From Hysterangium stoloniferum (Eukaryota; Basidiomycota; Agaricomycetes; Hysterangiales; Hysterangiaceae), in NCBI GenBank assembly GCA_015178975.1, contig WHVD01000074.1, positions 248,001-312,000 of the forward strand: a stretch of DNA of 64,000 nt, read 5' to 3'. Under the pieces are notes generated by a model. The model was not told the origin of the DNA. It saw nothing but the letters and a program-made list of their open reading frames with translations, and did no database searches. Positions 20,164 to 30,714 of this stretch are shown piece by piece. Each line of letters begins with the position of its first letter. Position 1 is the first letter of the stretch. A program made the position numbers and the translations under genes.

Positions 20164-22670
20164 TGTGATTGCCTGTGCATGGGTGTTCATCCTGGATGAA
20201 CACTTGTATATGCGCAATACAGGCAGCTTCGGCGCTAAAGTTGCCTGTGCATGGGTGTTCATCCTGGATGAACACCTGCATATACGCAATACAGGCAGCT
20301 TCAGCGCTAAAGTTGCCTGTGCAAGGGTGTTCATCCTGGATGAACACCTGCATACGTGCAATACAGGCAGCTTAGGCGCTGAAGTTGCCCATGCACAGGT
20401 GTTCATCCTGGATGAACACCTGCATATGCGCAATACAAGCAGCTTCAGCGCTAAAGTTGCCTGTGCATGGGTGTTCATCCTGGATGAACACCTGACATAA
20501 GCGCAATACAGGCAGCTTCAGCGCTAAAGTTGCCTGTGCATGGGTGTTCATCCTGGATGAACACCTGCATATGCGCAATACAGGGAGCTTCAGCGCTAAA
20601 CTTGCCTGTGCAAGGGTGTTCATCCTGGATGAACACCTGCATATGCGCAATACAGGCAGCTTAGGCGCTAAAGTTGCCTGTGCAAGGGTGTTCATCCTGG
20701 ATGAACACCTGCATATGCGCAATACAGGCAGCTTGGGTGCTAAAGTTGCCTGTGCAAGTGTGTTCATCCTGGATGAACACCTGCATATGCGCAATACAGG
20801 CAGCTTCAGCGCTAAAGTTGCCTGTGCAAGGGTGTTCATCCTGGATGAACACTTGTATATGTGCAATACAGGCAGCTTAGGCGCTAAAGTTGCCTGTGCA
20901 AGGGTGTTCATCCTGGATGAACACCTGCACACACGCAATACAGGCAGCTTAGGCGCTAAAGTTGCCTGTGCAAGGGTGTTCATCCTGGATGAACACCTGC
21001 ATACAAGCAATACAAGCAGCTTCGGCGCTAAAGTTGCCTGTGCATGGGTGTTCATCCTGGATGAACACATGCATACAAGCAATACAGGCAGCTTAGGCGC
21101 TAAAGTTGCCTGTGCAAGGGTGTTCATCCTGGATGAACACCTGCATATGCGCAATACAGGCAGCTTGGGTGCTAAAGTTGCCTGTGCAAGTGTGTTCATC
21201 CTGGATGAACACCTGCATATGCGCAATACAGGCAGCTTCAGCGCTAAAGTTGCCTGTGCAAGGGTGTTCATCCTGGATGAACACTTGTATATGTGCAATA
21301 CAGGCAGCTTAGGCGCTAAAGTTGCCTGTGCAAGGGTGTTCATCCTGGATGAACACCTGCATATGCGCAATACAGGCAGCTTGGGTGCTAAAGTTGCCTG
21401 TGCAAGTGTGTTCATCCTGGATGAACACCTGCATATGCGCAATACAGGCAGCTTCAGCGCTAAAGTTGCCTGTGCAAGGGTGTTCATCCTGGATGAACAC
21501 TTGTATATGTGCAATACAGGCAGCTTAGGCGCTAAAGTTGCCTGTGCAAGGGTGTTCATCCTGGATGAACACCTGCACACACGCAATACAGGCAGCTTAG
21601 GCGCTAAAGTTGCCTGTGCAAGGGTGTTCATCCTGGATGAACACCTGCATATGCGCAATACAGGCAGCTTGGGCGCTAAAGTTGCCTGTGCAAGGGTGTT
21701 CATCCTGGATGAACACCTGCATATGTGCAATGCAGGCAGCTTCGGCGCTAAAGTTGCCTGTGCACAGGTGTTCATCCTGGATGAACACCTGCACACACGC
21801 AATACAGGCAGCTTAGGCGCTAAAGTTGCCTGTGCAAGGGTGTTCATCCTGGATGAATACATATGCGCAATACAGGCAGCTTGGGCGCTAAAGTTGCCTG
21901 TGCAAGTGTGTTCATCCTGGATGAACACCTGCATACAGGCAATACAGGCAGCTTCAGCGCTAAAGTTGCCTGTGCAAGGGTGTTCATCCTGGATGAACAC
22001 CTGCATATGCGCAATACAAGCAGCTTAGGCGCTAAAGTTGCCTGTGCAAGGGTGTTCATCCTGGATGAACACCTGCATACAAGCAATACAAGCAGCTTCA
22101 GCGCTAAAGTTGCCTGTGCATGGGTGTTCATCCTGGATGAACACATGCATACAAGCAATACAGGCAGCTTAGGCGCTAAAGTTGCCTGTGCATGGGTGTT
22201 CATCCTGGATGAACACCTGCATACACGCAATACAGGCAGCTTAGGTGCTAAAGTTGCCTGTACAAGGGTGTTCATCCTGGATGAACACCTGCATACGTGC
22301 AATACAGGCAGCTTCGGCGCTAAAGTTGCCCATGCACAGGTGTTCATCCTGGATGAACACCTGCATACACGCAATACAGGCAGCTTAGGCGCTAAAGTTG
22401 CCTGTGCATGGGTGTTCATCCTGGATGAACACCTGCATACAAGCAATACAGGCAGCTTCGGTGCTAAAGTTGCCTGTGCAAGGGTGTTCATCCTGGATGA
22501 ACACCTGCATACAAGCAATACAGGCAGCTTCGGCGCTAAAGTTGCCTGTGCACAGGTGTTCATCCTGGATGAACACCTGCATATGTGCAATACAGGCAGC
22601 TTTGGAGCTAAAGTTGCCTGTGCAAGGGTGTTCATCCTGGATGAACACCTGCATACACGCAACTTTCGCC
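20164..22670. repeat. 72-bp palindromic minisatellite, ~35 copies
   Basis: The unit is about 72 bp: gttgcctgtgcaagggtg, then ttcatcctggatgaacacc, then tgcatatgcgcaatacaggc, then agcttaggcgctaaa. Each unit carries a perfect palindrome, 9-base arms gtgttcatc and gatgaacac around ctg. Copies differ mainly at catatgcgc/catacaagc/cacacacgc and at ttaggc/ttcagc/ttgggt. A three-unit (216-bp) block recurs at about 20674, 21106 and 21322. Because 72 is a multiple of three, long ORFs stay open on both strands; a short unit near 21855 shifts the frame, which argues against coding. The array abuts the HEAT exon relic at 20160. Confidence 0.95.
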
Positions 22671-22696
22671 CTAGAGTAAAAGTTGCCTGCACACAG

Positions 22697-22790
22697 CTGT
22701 TCATCCTGGTCCCTAGATGCCCTACCCTATGTAAAATGGATCTGGTCCCTAGATATTGCACCCTATGTAAAATGGATCTGGTCCCTAGAT
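22697..22790. repeat. 36-bp tandem repeat, ~2.4 copies
   Basis: ggtccctagatgccctaccc plus tatgtaaaatggatct is repeated as ggtccctagatattgcaccc plus tatgtaaaatggatct, then partly a third time. It lies just beyond the 72-bp array. Confidence 0.85.
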
Positions 22791-22999
22791 GAACCCTATC
22801 AGACCCATATAACCCTAAGACGACCAAGAGGTGTTGGACTTGTTGCAAATGAAACATGCCATTATAAACCAATTTCACATTCAGCCGCTCCAACAGAGAA
22901 ATCAAGCCGACTGACAGGACAGACTGAAAATAAAAGATAAAAATGGTAATAAGTACTCTTGTATTCATAGCAAACAATTCAAAAGGTTGAGTAAATTAC

Positions 23000-24340
23000 A
23001 AAAACCGAGAATCTCCAACTCCACACACAAGTTCTGGCGACTATTAATCAACTTTTTGAATGGCGACCGAGCTTTTCGAATCGTGACAGACGATATTGAA
23101 TGGTGAAGACATTTTTCTAACAAGGACAAAACTGTTTTTGAACAGTGATCAAGTTTTTAAACGGTGACCAAGAGGATTTTGGTGACACTGGAGGCATCCC
23201 AAAGTTTGTGGAGTTTGAAAACCTTCTGAAAATCCTAGTATTTGGCCAAATTTTCTAAGAATTCTTTGAAATGATAAATTGTTTGAATTTTTTTAGTTTT
23301 AATAGGATTTTCCAAAGTGGAAAATCATATCTGAAAACTTTAAATATTTGTATCAGGAAATCTAAGGAAACATCAATTAGTCAGAGTTTCTCGATGGAAA
23401 TATTTAAAGTTTTCAGATATGATTTTCCACTTTAGAAAATCTTATTAAAACTTAAAATTTTCAAAAAATTTATCATTTCAAAGAATTCTTAGAAAATTTG
23501 GCCAAATACTAGGATTTTCAGAAGGTTTTCAAACTCCAAAAACTTTGGGATGCCTCCAGTGTGAGAAAGAAGAGGATTTGAAATGCCGAAGATCTTTTCA
23601 AACCACGATGAGACATTTTTGAAAGGTGATAAAGACATTTTTGAACAGCGATCACGTTTATGAATGAAGATCAAGACATCTTTGAATGGCAATCAAGTTT
23701 TTAAACGGCGATGAAGAGGTTTTCGAATGGCAAAGATGCTTTTGAACAGCGATAAGACATTTTCGAAAGGTGACCATGACATTTTCAAACCGCAATGACA
23801 TTTATGAACGACAACAAGGAGCTTTTGGAATCCCAAGGAGCTTTTGGAATCCCAAAGATATTTTCGAACAGCGATGAGACATTTTCGTTTATGAACGGCG
23901 ACAAAGAGCTTTTTGATTCCCCAAGATCTTTTTGAACAGTGATGAGACATTTTCAAAACACATTTTCAAATGGCGATCACATTTATAAACGGCGACTTAA
24001 GATGTTTTTCAATCCCGATCACCGCCGGGAACCCCCGCTTCGAAGACTCGGACCGACAAAGACATTTTTGAATCCCAAGGAAGTCATTTTTGAATAGTAA
24101 TCATATTTATGAATCGCGATAAAGACCTTTCTGAATCACAACCAACAAGTTTTTCAACCCCAAGACATTTTTGAACGGCGGTGACAAACAAGTTTTTGAA
24201 TAGCGATTAAGTTTATGAATGGCGATCAAGAGCATTTCGAATCATGACCCAGAGGTTTTTAAACTGCAAAGATCTTTTCAAACAGCAATCAAACACTTTC
24301 AAACCATCACCAAGATCCTTTTCAATCGTAATTGGCATTT
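23000..24340. repeat. Degenerate 22-bp minisatellite, block 1
   Basis: Loosely repeated words of the type ttttgaacggcgatgaagac, tttttgaatcccaag and tttatgaacggcgac fill this stretch, apart from the MITE at 23186-23561. The same family forms a larger block at 30715-33540. All frames carry FENVF/KRSW/NLFVAV-like low-complexity peptides that are not genes. Confidence 0.8.
23186..23561. mobile_element. CACTA-type MITE, 3-bp TSD tga
   Basis: A 376-bp near-perfect palindrome. The left arm starts CACTGGAGGCATCCCAAAG and the right arm ends CTTTGGGATGCCTCCAGTG. The arms are about 165 bp, with a short loop around tcaggaaatctaaggaaac. Both sides are flanked by tga (23183-23185 and 23562-23564). CACTG termini with a 3-bp duplication are the hallmark of the CACTA/EnSpm superfamily. 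It has no coding capacity, so it would need an enzyme supplied from elsewhere. Confidence 0.88.
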
Positions 24341-24360
24341 AGGCAATTCATTCACTTGAT

Positions 24361-27179
24361 CTAGACAGAAAAGATACATGTCGTTCCATCCCCTTTACAA
24401 GCGTCTCCGCGTATCGTATAATTAAGAACAGTCCATCTTTGCAGTATGTCTGTGCCATTTGCGTTTAGTGTGTAAAAAAGGGAAGAGGGAGGCTGTACCT
24501 TTCCATCATGACATCGTGCCCTGCCGCTGCTTCGTACTGGGACCAGGAATAGCGAAGACGCCGCCGAAGCATTCGATACGACGCGTGATCTCCCAGGCGT
24601 AGGTAAGCCGGACTGCACGTGTCCCTGTCCTTGCCACACCCAAAGACGACGAAGAATGCGTACTCCGCAACGACGCCGTAGATGATGTACTCCTCACCGA
24701 TGAAATCGACGTACTCCTCAACGACGAGACGGACGGTACTCTTCAGTGTCTCACCGCTCGCGTTCCCACTCCCACCCCCACCAACAACACTTGCCCTAAG
24801 ATGAGCCAATGGCGGAAGCGACTTCGAAGGTGGCCTCGGTGCAGGCGCCGGAAGCACCCTTCCAGGCCCAGAAGGTGAAGGCAAAATGCTAATCGACGTA
24901 GAGCCGTTAGAGATGGTACGTGTCGTTGGCGTGTTAAGCGCAGAGGCCGAGCCAGACCTAGCACGTATTGAGGTGTTCAGCTGTCCGTTTGGTGCAATCG
25001 CGCTTCCACCACCTGGGCCGCCCGTCCCCACCGCACCTGCACCCGCACCAGAACCACCACCCATCCGATTCCCAGCATTCGCAAGCAACAACGCCTTCAA
25101 CCCCCCGGCACTCTGCGATCCCGCAGAAAGCGTGCGCATCGTGACCCCTTTCGCGCGGCGCGTCTCATTTGGGTCTGTGCATAATAAATGAATCAGATCA
25201 GAGTTGTCATCAGGATTGGGAGTTAAGACTGAGACTGATTTAATCTAAAGAATTTTTTAACACTCCTGTACCCAGACCAGCAGAACTCGCACTCGGGAGA
25301 CTCGTCTGCCTCATAGGCGGATTAACAAGCGCCCCTGCAGACCCAGACCCAGACACGGGAAACTGTTGCATACGAGAGGCAGTAGCTATCCGTATTGATC
25401 TACCCCCCAAGCCCCTAGACGGCGTCGTGGTAACACTTGCAGGTGTGGATATCGGTGCCCGTATTTGCGTCTGCGTCTGTCGCCCACGTCCTTCCCTTCT
25501 AAACGGATCCCCAGCATCAAACAATGGCGATTGGGGAGGTTTCTGTGCAGACTCCATGCTTTCCTTCATGTTCATTCCACCACCTCCTCCGTCCCCATGG
25601 GTATTGTCATCGTTCTGGCCAATAGTAGGATCCTTCCCGGTGTCATGATCATGGATATGAGCTTGAAGATGTCCATTCCCGTCCATCGTCTGCACGATGC
25701 TCATGGCTCCCCCAGCCCACGCCGCAGGAGGATTAGAAGCAGGACACGAAGGACTCGGAGGGACTCGTGGGAACGTGTAAGGGTATTCGGGGACTGTTGG
25801 GACTGAGCGACGTCGACGTTGAGATTCGCCTTCATTTCCATCCTCATCTTCAACCCAACGCCTAGACCAACAGGCGGTTTTTGCAGACGCGGTACACCAT
25901 GTCCGTGTCCATCCTCGTTCACCACCGCTGTAGATCCCTCTGCCTCCACATGCTTGTGACGCTCACTTCCCTCCTCATTACGTTCAACGAGATACGGCAG
26001 CACCGATCCTCCCACACCGGCCCCCGATCCCACAACATGTCCGTATGACACACTCCTAACATGTTCATATGAATCACTCCTTACATGTCCATGCAAAGAT
26101 TCCATCATATCCTGCTGCGCGAGGCGTATACTTGTAGGAAGGGAGAACGACGGCGTCGGGGACGCGATACGTGCAATGGGGGATGAGACGCGGGCGATAT
26201 GTGGTGTAGGTGTGGGGGATGCAACGCGAGCCATTTGTGCTTGTACCTGTGCTGCGGGTGCTTGTGCTTGTTTTGCGGGTGCAGCTGTGGGTGCATTCGC
26301 GGGTGCAGTTGCGCTGGGAGGTGAAGGTGGGGATGGCGCCGAGGCCGACGTCGGAAAAGATATCCCCCCACTCGTAGCAGTCCCAGCTTCCCTATCCACA
26401 CTGAGCCCCACACCAGCACCAGCACCAGGATCAAGTCTACTGCCCATACCAGAACCAGAACCAGAATCAGAACAAGTCTGCTCGTCGCCCCCAGGGCCAC
26501 CACGATCACGATCACGGTCGTCCACCCAAACATGCGGATCCGTCTTCCTATGCCGGTACGCCGTCATAAACCCCTCATCCCATGACTCGCCGCTGCTTTT
26601 TCGGGAGAGTGGCGGGTCGTCAGCGTTGGCGGTGGGATGGTGCTGCATACCATGAAGTTGGGTCTCTGTAGGGATAGATGAATATGTACAAGTCGTCTCA
26701 TCCGTGGTGGCAGTAAAGTTTAAATGGGGAAGCGAGATCTGTGATCATGTTGAATATTGAGATGTTGCTGTTGCCACTGAAGCTGAGGTTGACGTCCAAG
26801 TGAGAGTCCAAGTCAGGGTCCAAGTCAGGGTCAAACCCGGAGCCGATCCCGAAGCCGAGCTCGACGCCGATATCGACGCAGAAGAGGGATACCCCTGCCC
26901 AAATCCAAATCCCTGCCCATCCGACGCCTTCCTCGCACCATATCCGTGTCCACCTGAGCGTGAATGCTCCCTCCTTGGTGAATGATGATAAATATGCGGA
27001 TGGAAGTGCGACGCAGACAAAAAGGACGATGACATGGTATCTGCATTTGCATTCCCTGCCATTCTCATCCCCGTGCCCGTGCCCAAACAGCCCTTCCGGG
27101 AGATAGTATTAATAGACGATTTCCTTGACATCGACATCGATGTCGACGCGCACGAATAGCCCGACGTCCACACTGCCAT
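24361..27179 (-). CDS. Ser/Gly/Pro-rich protein, multi-exon, function unknown
   Basis: Minus-strand exons run from about 27179 to the stop at 24361. Two introns are well supported: 25175-25271 (donor gtacag, acceptor cacag, giving SASSAGLDPNETRRAKGVTM) and 24437-24498 (giving HDVMMERWTVLNYTIRG). The first part (SRKSSINTISRKG, PRREHSRSGGHGYG) is in frame with the next part (LSRKSSGESWDEGFMTAYRH) except for a TGA at 26745-26747, probably inside a small intron with a weak donor. Near 25700 the frame must shift (SVPTVPEYPYTFPRV reads best before AMSIVQTMDG), so another junction is missing. Most of the protein is disordered, Ser/Gly/Ala/Pro-rich; the C-terminal 100 residues (LVVEEYVDFIGEEYIIYGVV, RLGDHASYRMLRRRLRYSWS) look folded. 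Codons are CpG-rich, unlike the flanking minisatellites. I do not recognise it. Confidence 0.6.
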
Positions 27180-28207
27180 ACTGCTTTTTCTCCACAGGCT
27201 GGGTGCGAGACGGGAGAGGCGGTCTGTTAATTATGACGGGACGCCTTCATCTTCGCTGTGGATGAGCAGGGGTGGTTGTTAGTCGGAGGATGAAAGGAAA
27301 AGGTGAAAACGAAGACTGACCTATCACTCCATCCCCGCCTTTCCAAGTTTTTCATTCAATAGCTGGACTGAACGCTGACGGATATGTTGAAAAGTGGGAT
27401 TACAGACGTCGGTTTCCGTGTTTGCGCATGGTTGATTGACTGAAAGAAATGAGAGATGGACACGGATAAGGTTAACGCTGAGGGTTATCTGTTAGGGAAT
27501 GGTTAAACGATTTATGATAGTATTTGGAGTGATACGCACGTTTGGGTTCGGTGGATGCTCACAACTAGAAGAGTGCAGGAACTCAGACACAGACACGGAG
27601 ACCAAGGAGCGAAGGATAGCGGCACTAAGGACCCACAATCGTACACAACCTCATGGAACAAAGGTGTATGATCCGCCTTATTGTTTTGCAACATATAACA
27701 CTTTCAACACAGTTCCATTAGTGTAGGTCACGGCGATGATCTGATCGTGGGTCCCATCTCTAGATACGGGGAAGAATGTGCAGGAGGTGCTGTATCATGG
27801 ATGAAATTTGGATACTTATCCGTATGTCAGAATTCTTGGAGAAGGTAACACCTCTGGCAAACATCGCGAAGCTAAAGAACACCATTGTCTGCACTGAAAC
27901 ACGCTTCCTGGTGCCCATCGACGCCGTGTATAGCAACATACTATGAAGAATTCAGCCATGATCCTGTGATGACAATGCCGGGGATTAATCCAAGCTACGT
28001 CTTCAAGTTGCTTTTTAGAAATGCGTGGGCTCCGAGGAGAAATTTCGTTTCATCATCTCTGTCGTTTCTTCGTCACTCTGGGCAAGCAAATGGAGTTCTA
28101 TTGCGTTGCCACCGCTGGTCACAGTCTCAAAGTCTGCAAGTTCGTCTCTTGATTACCAATCCATGAACGTTCTTACATAAGCACCAAATACTTCACGTGC
28201 ACACACA
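27180..28207. other. Intergenic between divergent genes
   Basis: Shared upstream region of the minus-strand gene ending near 27179 and the plus-strand gene starting at 28208. CpG content is normal. Short ORFs only; 27885-28166 has a plus-strand open frame without recognisable similarity. Confidence 0.4.
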
Positions 28208-29389
28208 ATGGGAAAAAAACGAAAACTCTCCAATCTCACCCCTGGCGACCGCAGTGCTATGCTATTGGCTTTGAAACACTTCCAAGATACCCTCGATCCG
28301 GACGATGAGGAGCTCCCCGAAGGAATTAATGACACCTTGGCTCAACTCCGTCAGAAGCTTGAACTTGTTGACGTGCGTTACAATATCTGCATTTATTACT
28401 CGGATATTATCATGATGCGCTTTGCATGTTGCAAAAGCACACCTCCTTTTCAAAAGTTGATCCGACCGTTCTTGTTCAAGTCAATATCAAGATGGGTCCG
28501 CTCTTTTTGGTCCCAGAGAACATCAACGCCGCCAAGGAGATCGGTTCTGCTCACATCCAAGGCCAGGCCATAACTATGGATGTCTTGAAAGAACTAATTA
28601 TGCTCACAAGGAAGCACGTATCTGTTGTTGTGAGTGTAATACTGATTTCCTTGTGATATACTCATATCATTGGGTAGACTGAAGCAGGATGTCGAGTTCT
28701 CATCAATCTCATCTTACTCCGACTTGCTTCGACCATGTCTGATGGGCAAACAGATGTCAACATCATACCGGAGTACCCTATTCCCACTACCGTCCTCCAA
28801 GGCAATCGTTCCTTTGGCGGCGTCGTTGACTTCCTAATAGCAAAACTACCAGCTCGTTACACTGGTGAGAACGGAATGTGCAGTATCTGGCGCATTAAAT
28901 CCTTTTTCTTTGTTAGCATTTTTACTCGGAGATCCTGCAAATGCTTTGGCAAATCCAGCAGGAATCAAGGGACCCGTTACCTCTAACATTTTTGAAGCGA
29001 AACGAGACAATGTACGAGCAGCTATTGGTCAAGCTGTCATAGCCGCTGCGTCACATTGTAAGCAGCACAGGTTCGTCCTCCATATTATATTATGCTACGC
29101 GCTATGACCATCTCGTTTTGTCTAGCATACCCGTAATGAGAGGTTGTATAACGAGTGGAGAACAATGGCTATTTTTTATATACGAAGATACAGAGATTGG
29201 AGGTTTCGTATCGGCTAGTATTGAGGAATACACCATTGGACCCAACTTTGAAAATCTAGCGCTCATTCTCGGTCTCTTGCAAGATTGGGTAAAATTTATA
29301 CCGCCAACCGCCACATATTTTATAACATTCTCCTTATGCAGATTAACAATACCACCCATCCTGAAGCCACGTTTTTTTCACGTACATGA
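28208..29389 (+). CDS. Conserved fungal protein, possible PD-(D/E)XK fold, intact
   Basis: Six exons (28208-28372, 28438-28629, 28678-28864, 28917-29070, 29126-29288, 29342-29389) join in phase across five 48-65-bp GT...AG introns to give about 302 residues with no stop. Segments include MGPLFLVPENINAAKEIG, TMDVLKELIMLTRKHVSVV, EAGCRVLINLILLRLAS, SFGGVVDFLI (Asp about 170), GPVTSNIFEAKRDN (Glu about 208, Lys about 210), AIGQAVIAAA (Gln about 220) and CITSGEQWLFFIYED. The D...ExK...Q order is the core pattern of PD-(D/E)XK nucleases, but assignment rests on motif reading alone. I recall homologous sequences as an expanded Agaricomycete family of unknown role. The N-terminal MGKKRKLSN is basic and could be a nuclear signal. 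It is intact among relics, so probably a live gene. Confidence 0.85.
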
Positions 29390-29479
29390 GGATCACAAGA
29401 CAGCTTTCCGTCGGACTGTCGATATTCATATATTATCACATCGTTTTCGTATCCATCCCGCTCTGTATATAATCTTGAA

Positions 29480-29920
29480 TCCATTTCCGTTTCCCAATCC
29501 TACTTCAATCCCTATCTCGTCCACTGGAAGCCCCAACATCTTCGCCCATGCCTGTAGCGCAAGCGGTTCTAAGTACCTGTTTCCTGTGTTGAATCGCCAG
29601 CGTCGGATCAAATTGTTTCTATTCAAGCAGGAGGGCCAACCGCTTGGAAACCCCAGTACCAACCCACCGTCTTACTCTCAACCACTGAGGCAGAGTACAT
29701 GCCATTCATGAGCGCCATGAAGCAGATATTATGAATGTACCAGGTTGGCTATCCGCAGTCACCACCGGCAGCACCCGCAATTCTCTGGCACCATAACGCT
29801 GGCGTTGTGTCATTAACCAAGAATCCCAAACACAATATACGAGTTAAACACATTCACATTCGGTATCACTACATTCCGCCCCCATTAGTTGGTCGATATA
29901 CATCCGTTCGCCGAATCTTA
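29480..29920 (+). pseudogene. Ty1/copia RNase H fragment
   Basis: Plus-strand frames contain WKPQYQPTVLLSTTEAEYM, MSAMKQIL, then after a stop MYQVGYPQSPP, ILWHHNAGVVSLTKNP and KHNIRVKHIHIRYHYIPP. This is the order of the copia RNase H C-terminus (LSTTEAEY, then the D/N-NAG..SL.KNP..H.R.KHI.IR.H motif). The catalytic Asp position of the second motif is His-Asn here. The rest of pol is absent, so it is a truncated relic just downstream of the intact gene at 28208. Confidence 0.8.
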
Positions 29921-30047
29921 CCTCTTGACCGTCATTGGTATGGAAGGAACGACGGGTATCAACGAGAGTGTACAGTATTAGGTATGCGCATCGTATGGAG
30001 CCATAATAAGACAAAGCAATACATGAAACACAACAGGACACAACACA

Positions 30048-30695
30048 TTAAGATGAAGACAGACCTTGGCATAAGGAAAGGCCGGAAGAGGGGTCATTAT
30101 CCGCAGCGCCGCGCACCTCCCTCGTCACCAGCCTAATCTGCCCCTGCTGCGTGAGCGCATCGGCGAGGAGCCCGAGCGTGAGGACCCGCGGGTCTTCCCC
30201 AGTGTGCGCCGTCGCCAGCGTGGCCGTGGAGAGTCCAGGGAGGAGGCTGCGCACGGACGGGGAGGGGTTTGGGAGGTATGCGTTCGGCGGGGCAGCCGCG
30301 TGTCGTAGGGATGTGGGCTTAGACGTGGGCTGTATGGCCATAGCTTTGGGTGGCTATGTGGCCGCTTCGGGGGTGGAGAAGGAGGCTTCCGTGTTGAACG
30401 CTGCGAGGGAAAACATGTCATCTGCTCGGAGGGCGAGGGCGAACGTGTCATCGAGTTCCAGTTCGAGCTGGATCGCGGGTTTTGGGTTGATCGTGGCTGA
30501 GCGTCCTGCTGCGGTTGCGTTTGTGCATGTCGTGGTGGTGGTGGTAATGATGGTGTGTTTTGATGGCAAAGAAATCGAGGAGGACTTCGAGGCCGAGCTG
30601 GGAGGCTTGTATGAAGATGCCGCCGCCGCTACACTAGTAGCAGACCTCAGGGTCGTATTCATCTGAGTAGTCGTAGACACGGATCGCTTGGCCAA
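30048..30695 (-). pseudogene. Ser/Thr-rich coding-like fragment with in-frame stop
   Basis: One minus-strand frame spans the region with a single TAG (about 30351-30353). Before it are MAKRSVSTTTQMNTTLRSAT and LELELDDTFALALRADDMFS; after it SVRSLLPGLSTATLATAHTG and TLGLLADALTQQGQIRLVTR. CpG is high and the frame is long, so it was probably part of a real gene, either an internal exon set with an intron over the TAG or a truncated duplicate. Family unknown. Confidence 0.4.
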
Positions 30696-30714
30696 AAAAC
30701 CCCTTGACTTGCGG

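Noticed and set aside
20164-22670. CRISPR-like regular repeats
   Set aside because: Units are contiguous 72-bp copies with no unique spacers, in a eukaryotic context with spliceosomal introns; it is a minisatellite.
20372-22977. Long repeat ORFs of 300-544 codons on both strands
   Set aside because: A 72-bp unit without stops opens frames automatically; a shortened unit near 21855 breaks the frame, and no unique flanking domain was recognised.
26176-26655. 159-codon plus-strand ORF
   Set aside because: Antisense to the Ser/Gly/Pro-rich gene whose spliced C-terminus is phase-consistent.
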